Below are positions 9,791 through 17,946 of a stretch of 41,762 bases of DNA, one piece after another. The stretch comes from Candidatus Poribacteria bacterium (GTDB lineage Bacteria > Poribacteria > WGA-4E > UBA9662). Each line of letters opens with the position of its first letter. The stretch's first letter is position 1. Under the pieces are notes generated by a model. It worked only from the letters and a program-made list of their open reading frames with translations. It did not search any database and was not told where the DNA came from. The translations under genes and the position numbers were made by a program. Location: contig JASMLX010000053.1 in NCBI GenBank assembly GCA_030748495.1, positions 1-41,762 of the forward strand, given 5' to 3'.

Positions 9791-9901
9791 TAGCTTTCTC
9801 TTCGCTTTGAAAAGGGGAGAAGCAAGAAATAGTGTCTATATACTATTTCTCTATATGCGGTTTTTACCACGGAGATGCTATGGTCGCTCGCTTTTTAGCG
9901 A

Positions 9902-10423
9902 CTACTTTTTCTCGACCTTTTCCTGTGCTTTAAGTTCCCGAATAGAAGCTAGAACTTTCAAGGTGTCGTGTAAATCGCGACGGAAGGTTCGATTAAAAAC
10001 TGCAAATTTGACTTGCTGGTCAACATCCAAGATAGTATAAATATCGTTATAAGCCACGGCGAGTTCAGCCTGATGTGAATTCTCTCTATATGCGGCCAGA
10101 GCCCGTTTCTTGTCTTCAGTACGTCCTTCTTCTTCGGCCAGTTCTTTCAGGAGATTGAAGGTCTGGATCCTCTGAGTACGGGATTTGGCTTTTAGATCTT
10201 CAAGTCTCTTGAATTTGGTCAGGAGTAGGGCCGCTTGTTCAGCCGTTGGTCCAATGGCATCGATCAGTTGCCAGCCTTTAAGAATATTGGTGTGTCGGCG
10301 AATCTCATCTTGTATAGAGGGCTTAGTGGAAGAATTAACCTGCGCTACAATACGAGGAATGATCAACAAAAACAGAACTGATAGAGTTCCAATCGCAATG
10401 GCAACCAAGGCTTGGCGTCTCAA
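9902..10423 (-). CDS. membrane-anchored Spy/CpxP-like helical periplasmic protein
   Basis: 173 residues. The start is TTG at 10423, supported by an excellent GGAGGTG four bases upstream. An N-terminal hydrophobic segment (about 7-27) acts as signal anchor; the rest is charged helix. A segment TILDVDQQVKFAVFNRTFR resembles the LTxxQ repeats of Spy/CpxP/periplasmic heavy-metal-sensor proteins, and another near residue 60 (TAEQAALL) may be a second copy. It follows the anti-sigma gene by 23 bases as the last gene of the sigma operon. It may buffer envelope stress or sense the signal controlling the sigma factor. The family assignment is by pattern and remains tentative. Confidence 0.7.
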   Translation of the reverse strand: MRRQALVAIAIGTLSVLFLLIIPRIVAQVNSSTKPSIQDEIRRHTNILKGWQLIDAIGPTAEQAALLLTKFKRLEDLKAKSRTQRIQTFNLLKELAEEEGRTEDKKRALAAYRENSHQAELAVAYNDIYTILDVDQQVKFAVFNRTFRRDLHDTLKVLASIRELKAQEKVEKK

Positions 10424-10446
10424 TCTTCACCTCCAATAGATCTGAA

Positions 10447-11079
10447 TTAGTATAGCGATGCTACCTCGATAGTGGCTAGATCTACCTCAGTTTCACCATC
10501 GATAGCGTCGATTTCGGACGAGAGGGCAGTAAGGATACGGTCAATGGTATCGGCTGATAAGGTCTGTGAGTTACCTACGGGAAGTGTTTCTATCGAGATG
10601 TCAACTTGAGTGGAATCACGGTGATTTTCTTCCAAAGTCTCCAGGTTCTCATCTACTTCGGACAGTTCATTCTCAACTTGCTCAAGGATGATATTAATAT
10701 GAGGCCTCATCGCGGCCAACTGGTCGGTTGTATCAGGTGACGGTGTGAGTTGGTTTTTAGCCAAAATGAAAATACTTGCTCCCAAGAGGAGACAAGCCGC
10801 CACACGCCAAGCCAACGACCAGATCGTTTTCTTAGATTCAGCCACTTGGGAGTTTTTAATCTGCTGATGGAGGTCAGGCCAAAAATTATTCCAAATCTCT
10901 TCAGCTGGATACTCGACTTGAATCGATGTTGACAAAGCCAGAATCGATTGGATATTTTGCTTTTCGACTTGACAGTAGCGGCACTGGTTAAGATGACTTT
11001 CCAGTTGCTGCGCCCGGTCGCCGACGAGGTCTCCAGCGAGATATTCAGGAATCAATTGCTGAAAAAAATCACATTTCAT
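10447..11079 (-). CDS. zinc-finger anti-sigma factor, single transmembrane segment
   Basis: 210 residues. The N-terminus has the zf-HC2 (ZAS) pattern: Cys3, then His29-x3-Cys33-x2-Cys36 in SHLNQCRYC. It binds the sigma factor in the cytoplasm. A transmembrane helix WSLAWRVAACLLLGASIFIL follows at about 87-106. The periplasmic part (107-210) is acidic and Glu/Asp-rich with no known fold that I recognise. It starts 15 bases after the ECF sigma gene, the classic cognate arrangement. The acidic extracytoplasmic domain is a plausible sensor. Confidence 0.88.
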   Translation of the reverse strand: MKCDFFQQLIPEYLAGDLVGDRAQQLESHLNQCRYCQVEKQNIQSILALSTSIQVEYPAEEIWNNFWPDLHQQIKNSQVAESKKTIWSLAWRVAACLLLGASIFILAKNQLTPSPDTTDQLAAMRPHINIILEQVENELSEVDENLETLEENHRDSTQVDISIETLPVGNSQTLSADTIDRILTALSSEIDAIDGETEVDLATIEVASLY

Positions 11080-11094
11080 TATACCCTCTATCTA

Positions 11095-11667
11095 TTATTC
11101 CACGTAGGGTTTAAGGTACTTTCTCAGATTCCGAATGGCGTTAAACAGATGCGCTTTAATGCTACCAACTCTCAGTCCCAAGATATCAGCAATTTCACTC
11201 AGAGACAGATCTTCATAATAACGAAGTACAAAGACCTGTTGCTGGCGGGGCGAAAGTTCGGCAATTGCCTTTTTGATTTCTCTATCGATTTCAGCCGCTT
11301 CGGCGGATCGAACAACCAAATCATCTGTTACTCGTGGATGAAGCAATGACTCATCCGGTGGAAATTCCTTCGTGAAAAGGTATTCCGGGCGATTGTTTTT
11401 ACGCCGCGTGTAGTCAACACCTGCATTGCGGGCAATCCGATAAAGCCAAGTATAAAAAGTGGCTTTACACTCGAAGTGCCTGAGTGCCCGGAAGGCCTTC
11501 AAGAAAATTTCCTGCGAGAGGTCGTAAGCTTCTTCGGTATTTCGCGTAAAACTGTAGGCGATGTCATAGATGCGCTTTTGATACCTTCCAACTAGCTGGC
11601 CAAAAGCTTCAAAATTCCCGGATTGAGCCTGTTCAACTAGGATCTGGTCCGCCGGTTCATCTGACAT
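11095..11667 (-). CDS. ECF-family RNA polymerase sigma factor
   Basis: 190 residues from the ATG at 11667, which has GAGGG six bases upstream; the TTG one codon earlier is less likely. Region 2 includes YQKRIYDIAYSF, TRNTEEAYDLSQEIFLKAF and TFYTWLYRIARN, the -10-recognition pattern of RpoE-like ECF factors. Region 4 includes LSPRQQQVFVLRYYEDLSLSEIADI and GSIKAHLFNAIRNLRK, the -35-binding helix-turn-helix. It heads a three-gene operon with its membrane anti-sigma and a Spy-like protein, so it probably responds to envelope stress. Confidence 0.93.
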   Translation of the reverse strand: MSDEPADQILVEQAQSGNFEAFGQLVGRYQKRIYDIAYSFTRNTEEAYDLSQEIFLKAFRALRHFECKATFYTWLYRIARNAGVDYTRRKNNRPEYLFTKEFPPDESLLHPRVTDDLVVRSAEAAEIDREIKKAIAELSPRQQQVFVLRYYEDLSLSEIADILGLRVGSIKAHLFNAIRNLRKYLKPYVE

Positions 11668-11776
11668 CAAATTCCCTCTACCGACTAGACGTTTCGGTGT
11701 AGTAAAAAGTTTAAGCCTGAGGTTAAAGAAATCGATTGAATTGGAATAACTACTGAAATCAAACGGGGGAGAGAAG

Positions 11777-11849
11777 AGCCGATGGGCGGATTTGAACCGC
11801 CGACCTACTGATTACGAATCAGTTGCTCTGGCCACTGAGCTACACCGGC
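11777..11849 (-). tRNA. tRNA-Thr (CGT)
   Basis: A 73-base cloverleaf. The acceptor GCCGGTG pairs with CATCGGC (one G-T pair). The anticodon stem ACTGA/TCAGT encloses TTCGTAA, giving anticodon CGT (threonine, codon ACG). The T-arm GGCGG-TTCAAAT-CCGCC is canonical. CCA is not encoded. It lies six bases after tRNA-Phe on the same strand. Confidence 0.96.
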
Positions 11850-11855
11850 GTGAAA

Positions 11856-11928
<73 letters not shown>

Positions 11929-11985
11929 ACCTGCTGATACTTCCACTGAAAATAGATAGTGGTTTTTTTCAATAGGGCAGAGGAG

Positions 11986-12015
11986 ATAATAACAAACCTA
12001 ACGGAAAAATGTCAA
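11986..12015 (-). promoter_or_regulatory. sigma-70 promoter for the tRNA-Phe/tRNA-Thr unit
   Basis: On the minus strand TTGACA (12015-12010) and TATTAT (11991-11986) are separated by 18 bases, about 58 bases before tRNA-Phe. The -35 is perfect and the -10 matches five of six positions. Read-through could also feed the ECF sigma operon downstream. Confidence 0.6.
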
Positions 12016-12061
12016 GGGGTTTTCGTTATTGTTTAGGGCATTGGCCGTTCCGGGCCAACAA

Positions 12062-12090
12062 TTGAATTAGACACCATTCTGCGGTATAAT
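12062..12090 (+). promoter_or_regulatory. sigma-70 promoter for the secreted protein / ABC transporter operon
   Basis: TTGAAT (12062-12067) and a perfect TATAAT (12085-12090) are spaced by 17 bases, with the start codon at 12147 about 50 bases downstream. It is placed correctly to drive the 12147-16432 operon and is divergent from the tRNA promoter. Confidence 0.6.
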
Positions 12091-12146
12091 TAGACTAAAT
12101 TCCGTCATTTAGTTAGGTTCAGTTGCAATTGTCACAGAGGGTATGT

Positions 12147-12977
12147 ATGCCGATGATCTTTGGGAAAAAGATGCTTCTATGGGAAATTCTGCTTATTATC
12201 CTCCTTGTGCCCTCCGCCATGTCAGCCGGTCACGAGGAGTTGTTAATCGCCGACAGCAAAATGAGACCAAACCACCAATATGGTGTTGAAACCATTCAAG
12301 TTCTGCTTTTTGGTAAAGTCAACTTCTACGACACTCAGCAAATTCGCCGGTTACTTCGCCCCTGGGTGAAGCCGGCAAATATTAGTTTTCGGGACTATGT
12401 CGATGAACATGGTCGCCGGGATCTCTTTACGACAGAGGTGCAAATCCAGGTAGATCCAAAAACAACTCCTAGAATCTACAAAATTATACAACAATTACGT
12501 GATCAACGGTTTCGGGGGGCCGGTACTGTCAGCCAGACACGTGTACTGAAAACTGAGGTTACCGTTTCTGGAGAGATGCCGACCTATGCCAACTGGGCCA
12601 GAAGTTACATTCGTAACGTTCCCTTTTGGCGTAACTGGCAGGGGGAGACCTCATCCTTTAATCACGTTCTGGTTACGGGTGCGAGGCAAAAATTTGTTTT
12701 TCATCGAAATAGGATGTTCGACGCACTTCGCCACAAACTGGGACAGTCACCACAAGTTCCGATTGGTCCGGAGTCAGAGGTAGAAAAAATGGTCAAAATG
12801 AAAGCGGTTGTGGCTGGTTTCGACGGTCCTTACCCGGTCATGTCCGTCCGTAAGTTTCAAGTAGACTACATCGTTACCCCCAGGATCCAAAAGCCTATCG
12901 AAGATAATATAGATACCTCGAAGACAGAAGAATCTCAGCCAGAACCACCCGTCACCGAGGATAGCACCGCCGATTAG
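12147..12977 (+). CDS. secreted protein of unknown function, first gene of an ABC-transporter operon
   Basis: 276 residues from the ATG at 12147, which has GAGGG five bases upstream; in-frame TTG codons further up lack such a site. The N-terminus is a Sec signal peptide (MPMIFGKKMLLWEILLIILL, cleavage probably after SAMSA). The mature part is soluble-looking and basic, with VETIQVLLFGKVNFYD opening a possible heavy-metal-associated-like strand-helix unit and FRDYVDEHGRRDLF after it. A proline/glutamate/threonine-rich tail ends the protein. I recognise no family. Its position before a MacB/LolCE-like permease and ATPase suggests it works with that transporter in the envelope. Confidence 0.72.
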   Translation: MPMIFGKKMLLWEILLIILLVPSAMSAGHEELLIADSKMRPNHQYGVETIQVLLFGKVNFYDTQQIRRLLRPWVKPANISFRDYVDEHGRRDLFTTEVQIQVDPKTTPRIYKIIQQLRDQRFRGAGTVSQTRVLKTEVTVSGEMPTYANWARSYIRNVPFWRNWQGETSSFNHVLVTGARQKFVFHRNRMFDALRHKLGQSPQVPIGPESEVEKMVKMKAVVAGFDGPYPVMSVRKFQVDYIVTPRIQKPIEDNIDTSKTEESQPEPPVTEDSTAD

Positions 12978-13025
12978 TAACGGGTGCTTATTTGTCGCCG
13001 TTAACCGGTAAATCGTTTTTGTTCA

Positions 13026-14180
13026 ATGACCCACATTTTTCTAAAAGACATGGTTTATCGTCGTACACGCGTGGTGATGACGACAATCGGCATTGTAGTT
13101 TTAATCACCCTGATTTTGCTGTTGGGTGGCATCATGAACGGGATGCGAATTCAGGTGCAACAGTACATCCGGTCGACAGAGGCCAACTTGTGGATCTCGG
13201 CCGAAGGATCTGGAGGCGCATTTACCGGTTTTTCGCTGCTAGTGCCAGAATACCTAGTCTTTATCAATCACACCAAAGGTGTTAAACGAAATTCGGTTTC
13301 ACCCCTCATTTTTGCTCATGCCAGACCTGTGATCAACGGCAAAGCCACGAAATCAATTATAGTCGGTTACAAGCAGGGAAAGTTGGGTGGTCCCACCCAG
13401 ACAATTCCCAATCAAGGCCGAATGTTTACACCTAGTCAATATGACGACTATCGACCTGAAGACCAACCCCCAGCCGAAGTGGTAATCGATGAAAAAATGA
13501 GAACTCCCTCGGGTAGAAAAATTCCCATTGGAGGGAAGATCTACATCGGTGGAAAAGAACTTAACGTTGTTGGGCGAACAAAGAGCCTAATGTTTGTCTT
13601 AGATACGCCTCTGCTATTTATGGATCTGAGAACAGCACAGGAGGTGTTACTAAAAAATAGCCTGCACGTCAATATGATGATCGCGAAAACGGAGCCTGAC
13701 TATTCCGCCGAGGCGTTAGTAGAAGAGCTAGATCGAAACGGTATGATTGAAGCCAAAACACTAGATCAGACGCTGACCAGTATTATTGAAAATTATGTCG
13801 ACGAACCGATGAAAGCTGTTCAGTTTTTACGTGTTATGCTGTGGTTAGCGGCTGGTATTATTGTGACTATGATTACTTATGTTACCACACTAGAAAAAAC
13901 GCGCGAAATTGGTACATTGAAAGCCATAGGAGCCTCGGACTATTATATTGTGATGTTGATTTTAAAACAAGTCATCTTGATGTCTAGCGCAGGCGTCACC
14001 TTAGGGGTTTTCTTGGCCTTTTTGGCTGCTAATCTAGCCCCTATTTTTGTCAAGATTGACTTACTCGAAACCAGCGTCGTCGCTATAATTAGTTTCGTTG
14101 TATGTTGCAGCGGTGGCTATTTGGCCTCGCGAAAAGTACTAGATGTGGATCCAATGATTGCTTTCCGGGGTGAGCTCTAG
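13026..14180 (+). CDS. ABC transporter permease, FtsX/MacB/LolC family
   Basis: 384 residues with the 1+3 transmembrane layout of type VII ABC systems. TM1 is at about 16-38, followed by a large periplasmic domain (about 45-265), then TM2 (about 273-292), TM3 (about 310-340) and TM4 (about 350-370). The FtsX-like signature KTREIGTLKAIGAS after TM2 is the ATPase-coupling segment. Such proteins pull lipoproteins or substrates at the periplasmic face rather than transporting across the inner membrane. Its TAG stop overlaps by one base the GTG of the ATPase gene, so the two are coupled. It follows a secreted protein and precedes a second envelope protein, suggesting an envelope export or maintenance machine. 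Confidence 0.9.
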   Translation: MTHIFLKDMVYRRTRVVMTTIGIVVLITLILLLGGIMNGMRIQVQQYIRSTEANLWISAEGSGGAFTGFSLLVPEYLVFINHTKGVKRNSVSPLIFAHARPVINGKATKSIIVGYKQGKLGGPTQTIPNQGRMFTPSQYDDYRPEDQPPAEVVIDEKMRTPSGRKIPIGGKIYIGGKELNVVGRTKSLMFVLDTPLLFMDLRTAQEVLLKNSLHVNMMIAKTEPDYSAEALVEELDRNGMIEAKTLDQTLTSIIENYVDEPMKAVQFLRVMLWLAAGIIVTMITYVTTLEKTREIGTLKAIGASDYYIVMLILKQVILMSSAGVTLGVFLAFLAANLAPIFVKIDLLETSVVAIISFVVCCSGGYLASRKVLDVDPMIAFRGEL

Positions 14181-14848
14181 TGATTGTTCAGGCTAAAGGC
14201 TTAACCAAGCGATTTGGTGAGGGATTAGCTCAAATAGTCGCTGTAGATGATGTCAGTTTGACTATTGAAACAGGTGAACTGGTTATCGTTATGGGTGATA
14301 GCGGGTGTGGAAAAACCACCTTGGTTAGCCTTCTAGGCTGTATTCTAACTCCGGATAACGGACAGTTAACGCTCGATGGGCAAGTCATTGACTATGCGGG
14401 CCAAGATCTGTCACAGGTCCGTCGTCAAAAAATCGGCTTCGTATTCCAGCTCTTCAATCTGATTCCGTATCTCAGCGCACTGGAAAACGTGATAATTGCC
14501 ATGCAAATTGGTGGCTTCAGTAGATTTGAGGCAGAAAAAAGAGCCAAAGATCTCCTGACCCAGGTAGGGTTAGCCCGGCGACTTGACCATCGGCCGGCTC
14601 AACTGTCGGGGGGGGAGAAACAGCGTGTCTCTTTTGCCCGTGCTTTGTCGAATAACCCGAAAATCATTTTCGCGGATGAGCCAACGGCTAACTTGGATAG
14701 CCGTCAAAGCGATAACTTGATGAATCTGGTCCGTCAATTGCGTCAGGAACAACAGACAACAATTGTGATTGTTACGCACTATCAAGCTCTGCAGAAAGAT
14801 GCAGATCGAGTTATTTATATGCAGGACGGAAAAATTCTAACCGACTAA
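14180..14848 (+). CDS. ABC transporter ATP-binding protein, LolD/MacB-type
   Basis: 222 residues. The GTG at 14180 overlaps the permease stop (TAGTG). All ATPase motifs are intact: Walker A GDSGCGKT (39-46), Q-loop VFQLFNLIPYLSALENV with Gln90, signature LSGGEKQ (142-148), Walker B IIFADEPT with Glu167, and His200 of the H-loop (VTHYQ). Length and motifs fit the LolD/FtsE/MacB-N group, which powers FtsX-type permeases. Named by similarity only; the actual cargo is unknown. Confidence 0.93.
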   Translation: MIVQAKGLTKRFGEGLAQIVAVDDVSLTIETGELVIVMGDSGCGKTTLVSLLGCILTPDNGQLTLDGQVIDYAGQDLSQVRRQKIGFVFQLFNLIPYLSALENVIIAMQIGGFSRFEAEKRAKDLLTQVGLARRLDHRPAQLSGGEKQRVSFARALSNNPKIIFADEPTANLDSRQSDNLMNLVRQLRQEQQTTIVIVTHYQALQKDADRVIYMQDGKILTD

Positions 14849-14920
14849 TTAGTATTTGTTTCCATACCCCTGACTTTATCTGTTAGTATCCAACCAAACA
14901 TTCACACAACGGGAGTGATT

Positions 14921-16432
14921 ATGTACTCAAAAATGTCCGAGCCAATGAGTAGTTGGCAGACTTACTTGATTTCTATTTTATTAATAATCGTCCAATTAGT
15001 GGTGCTGATTTGCCTGCCGACAGTTCTCAGTGCGCAAGAATTGAACGAATCAGATCTCCTTGAGAAGGTTGCACTACAACAATCAGGTCTAAGCGGATTA
15101 GGATTAACTGTAATCGACGGTCAGCCATACTTCCGAACACAGGCACAACCTGACATTCCCTTACCGGGTAAATTTGGCGTAGGGTTAGACGTCGTCTTAC
15201 TAATCGGACAAAATCAAGACGAAGAAGTCTCTATCTTAGCCGAAGACGGGGAGCAGTGGAATAATCTGAACACCTTTATGCGGGCTGTCCGCTATCTACG
15301 ATACGGACAGCCTAGTGATTCACTTTACGCTCGCTACGGTGAACTAGACCTGGTGACAATCGGACACGGTTTCATTATGTCGGGCTATTCCAACCATGAC
15401 CGGCGCGGGTTGAGGTCGAACCTGGGTCTAGCCAACAAAAAACTGGGTCTGGAAACTGTTCTCAATAATCTGGCCGAGCCAACTATTTTTGGCGGACGAC
15501 TTTATGCACGCCCATTACAGACAGCAGATAGTAGTGCATTCTGGCGCAAGTTGGAAGTTGGCCTAACTTATCTAACAGATATTGATCCAATTCCGGATAT
15601 AGAGGATAAGACCGAAGCGGAAGAAAAGTCCGTTGCTGATGCGCCTTTAGCAGCAGCCGTGAAGGGCGAAAATACGGAAAAGCCGCTACAGGCGATTGGT
15701 GCTGATATCGGGATACCGATCTTTGAGAATAAGCTGATCCGGACCGATATTTACAGCGATATCGCTTTATTGAACATGAAACAGCAGTCTGACGGTCGGC
15801 GTAAGTTCGGAGAACAAGCGTCTGGCTATGCAGCAGGAATCCGTTTTTTATTGCCCCGGACAATTTTCAAAACCGAGTATCGGATCTTTACTGAGGGCTT
15901 TGTGCCGACAATTTTCGACTATACCTACGAAGCCCTAAAAGGGCAGGCTTTAGATCCGGCCGGGCCAAATCCCCCCGATTTCGAGGGCAAAGAAGAGGAG
16001 GTGAAGGGGCAGGCTCTACGAGGTTTCTATTCGATGCTGTTGTTCCAACCACTGAAAAATGTAAGTCTGCTAGGGACCATTGAGAACTATAGCCGTACTG
16101 AGCCAAAAATGTACCTTGGTGTGACAGAAGATGGCCTAATCCCCAAACTCTCTTTCCGCGCCTTTTATACCAAGTCCAGGATTGGACAACCCTACATAGA
16201 CATAAAAACGGGCAAAAAGGAAGATCCATCTTTCATCGAGGATCTAATTCGATTGGACGAAAAGTCGGCTTTCATCATGAAGGTGGGGTACGAAATTTTG
16301 GAAATCCCCGGCGGTTATCCGGTCGAGATTTCAATGATGCGTGAAATTAGTTTCCGACCGGACGAGGATGGTATTTACAGAACAGCGAAAAAGAATTCTT
16401 TTGAAATTGGTATTAAGCACGCTGTTGAGTAG
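14921..16432 (+). CDS. secreted envelope protein of unknown function, last gene of the ABC operon
   Basis: 503 residues. The ATG at 14921 is chosen because GGGAG lies five bases upstream. A long signal peptide (hydrophobic about 15-36, ending VLSAQE) leads to a mature region rich in alternating short hydrophobic and polar stretches, with many aromatic strand ends such as PYFRTQAQ and LRYGQPSD. An outer-membrane barrel is plausible, but I recognise no family. An internal segment (about 235-260) is acidic and Ala-rich. The terminator at 16448-16498 follows directly. With the permease and ATPase it may form an envelope-spanning assembly. Confidence 0.72.
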   Translation: MYSKMSEPMSSWQTYLISILLIIVQLVVLICLPTVLSAQELNESDLLEKVALQQSGLSGLGLTVIDGQPYFRTQAQPDIPLPGKFGVGLDVVLLIGQNQDEEVSILAEDGEQWNNLNTFMRAVRYLRYGQPSDSLYARYGELDLVTIGHGFIMSGYSNHDRRGLRSNLGLANKKLGLETVLNNLAEPTIFGGRLYARPLQTADSSAFWRKLEVGLTYLTDIDPIPDIEDKTEAEEKSVADAPLAAAVKGENTEKPLQAIGADIGIPIFENKLIRTDIYSDIALLNMKQQSDGRRKFGEQASGYAAGIRFLLPRTIFKTEYRIFTEGFVPTIFDYTYEALKGQALDPAGPNPPDFEGKEEEVKGQALRGFYSMLLFQPLKNVSLLGTIENYSRTEPKMYLGVTEDGLIPKLSFRAFYTKSRIGQPYIDIKTGKKEDPSFIEDLIRLDEKSAFIMKVGYEILEIPGGYPVEISMMREISFRPDEDGIYRTAKKNSFEIGIKHAVE

Positions 16433-16447
16433 CTGAATCGACAAGAT

Positions 16448-16498
16448 ATGTCCGCCGGCAGAAGGCTGACTTACATTCTGCCGGCGGACATTTTTAAT
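16448..16498 (+). terminator. strong intrinsic terminator after the ABC operon
   Basis: A perfect 16-bp stem, ATGTCCGCCGGCAGAA (16448-16463) with its complement (16476-16491) and a 12-base loop, is followed on the plus strand by TTTTT. It separates convergent transcription units; the minus-strand reading has no T-run, so it acts mainly for the plus-strand operon. Confidence 0.9.
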
Positions 16499-17195
16499 CG
16501 ACTTTTTTAATCTTGGCCCAGGTGGTAACCAACCTGTGTTTGACATCTACAGGGCGTGCTTTGCCGGGGCCACCGTTTGGAATCTTCTCACCGCTGATCG
16601 CGACGTCATCAAACTGAACACGGGCGTTTGAAACTACTAATCCTGCCTGACCAGATTTGAACGGTTCTGCATCTTGAGCAGCACCGACTACCTGTCCGTT
16701 AATCCGAAACTCTAGGAGATCGTCTTTGACCGTCGCCTGAAGTTTATACCAAGTTTCTGCTTCCGCTACGAAAGGAAAAACAATGGGCGCCCCTCCCTTG
16801 GGCGTCGATTTGAAAATGATCGCCACTCCGTTGAAATAGACGAAAAACAGATAGCGTGTATTCTTGTCGCCGGTGTCGTAAAGGGTTAGTCCAAAATAGG
16901 GTTCAGCGTTCTTCTGTTTGAGTAGTTTAGCCCGGCAAGAAACCGAGTAGTTGCTCCAATTCTCCTTACCAGTTAGCCATAAACTCATAAATCCATCCAT
17001 AAAGATTTCACCGATGGCAGTTCCTTGATCGATCCACCATTTTTCGACCGCACGGTCTTCGTTATAGATCTTCCATTCGTTGATTCTCTTATCTTCAAAG
17101 TCGTCTCGCCAAGCGCCAGCATTAGCTTGTGGTAGACATAAGGTAGCGAACGTAAATACAGTAATAGTGAGAACTTGGCTTAAGGTACGTTGCAT
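16494..17195 (-). CDS. secreted ConA-like / 3-keto-disaccharide-hydrolase-domain-like protein
   Basis: 233 residues. A signal peptide (MQRTLSQVLTITVFTFATLC, cleavage after ANA) is followed by a jelly-roll domain of the DUF1080/LamG type: WRDDFEDKRINEWKIYNED at the start, then NYSVSCRAKLLKQKNAEPYFG, WYKLQATVKDDLLEFRING, and AGLVVSNARVQFDDVAISG at the end. It would bind or act on carbohydrate outside the cytoplasm. The C-terminus after the domain is a basic tail, PVDVKHRLVTTWAKIKKVD, similar to the tails of two other secreted proteins here. It lies last in a minus-strand run after the cyclase gene. Confidence 0.82.
   Translation of the reverse strand: MQRTLSQVLTITVFTFATLCLPQANAGAWRDDFEDKRINEWKIYNEDRAVEKWWIDQGTAIGEIFMDGFMSLWLTGKENWSNYSVSCRAKLLKQKNAEPYFGLTLYDTGDKNTRYLFFVYFNGVAIIFKSTPKGGAPIVFPFVAEAETWYKLQATVKDDLLEFRINGQVVGAAQDAEPFKSGQAGLVVSNARVQFDDVAISGEKIPNGGPGKARPVDVKHRLVTTWAKIKKVD
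16497..16553 (-). other. C-terminal W-A-x-I-K-K tail of the ConA-like protein
   Basis: The last 19 residues read PVDVKHRLVTTWAKIKKVD. V, D, L, W, A and the final KK line up with the end of the LamG protein at 37727, and less exactly with the beta-propeller ending at 27826. Confidence 0.6.
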
Positions 17196-17227
17196 AACAA
17201 TTCTTCTAACCTCTCGTTTCCCTATTT

Positions 17228-17908
17228 CTAAACAAAGGCGAAAACACGGGTAGGTGCACCAGAGCTTCGTGCCAGTTTGAGGGGAGCGATGGTAACATAA
17301 AACTGCTGTGGAAGCAGGCTTAGGTTCTTTAAATCCTCAACTTGAGGAATACCGGCACCAAGGAATACTAAATGTGCAGGTGGTAAAACGGCCGGAGCGA
17401 ATTCGTGCCCAGCTAGGGAATCAATACTACATGCGTCTGTACCGACTGTCTTAATCCCTTTCTCTGTTAAAAACCGGGCTCCGTCCTCGCTGAAACCGAT
17501 CCATTTCTGGTTGAAATTGGACTGATCTACGCGTTGATCCATGCCAGTCCGTAAAAATACGATGTCGCCAGCTTGTATTTCACCGTTATCACTGATCCAG
17601 TTTGCAAGATCGGTCGCCGTAACGGCATCACCTGGGCATTTGGAGTCAGAAAGGTCGATCAAGACGGTGTTACCAAACAATTTTTCTTGAGGAATCTCGG
17701 CTACCGTAAAACCGTCGGCATACATCAGGCAGGGAACGTCAATATGCGTAGCACAGTGCCCCGATAGATCGACGCGGCTCTCAAAGTAACCATCAGCTTC
17801 AATTGTAGCGGTATCGTAGATCTTAACCGGATCAATTGGTAGCTCACGGGGACTATTTTCATCCACATTATACGACAGGTCGATAATCTTTTCAAAATCA
17901 ATTTGCAT
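17228..17908 (-). CDS. cyclase family protein (kynurenine formamidase-like)
   Basis: 226 residues of the metal-dependent cyclase/formamidase family. The metal-binding motif, normally HxGTHxDxPxH, reads HCATHIDVPCL: His51, His55 and Asp57 are kept, but the Gly is Ala53 and the last His is Leu61. Further family features are GDIVFLRTGM and TDACSIDS with SLAGHEF. Members hydrolyse N-formylkynurenine or similar amides, or cyclise polyketides. The substituted last ligand suggests altered metal binding or specificity. The gene lies 38 bases downstream of the response-regulator gene and 33 bases upstream of the ConA-like gene. Confidence 0.85.
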   Translation of the reverse strand: MQIDFEKIIDLSYNVDENSPRELPIDPVKIYDTATIEADGYFESRVDLSGHCATHIDVPCLMYADGFTVAEIPQEKLFGNTVLIDLSDSKCPGDAVTATDLANWISDNGEIQAGDIVFLRTGMDQRVDQSNFNQKWIGFSEDGARFLTEKGIKTVGTDACSIDSLAGHEFAPAVLPPAHLVFLGAGIPQVEDLKNLSLLPQQFYVTIAPLKLARSSGAPTRVFAFV

Positions 17909-17946
17909 CTGTTGCTCCTCCAGTTGTACTTAAGGTTATGAAACGG

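Noticed and set aside
9711..10040. Plus-strand open frame over the Spy-like gene
   Set aside because: It overlaps the 3' end of a well-supported minus-strand gene and resembles no protein.
11945..11968. Hairpin CCACT/AGTGG followed by T7 on the plus strand
   Set aside because: The stem is only five pairs and no plus-strand gene ends there.
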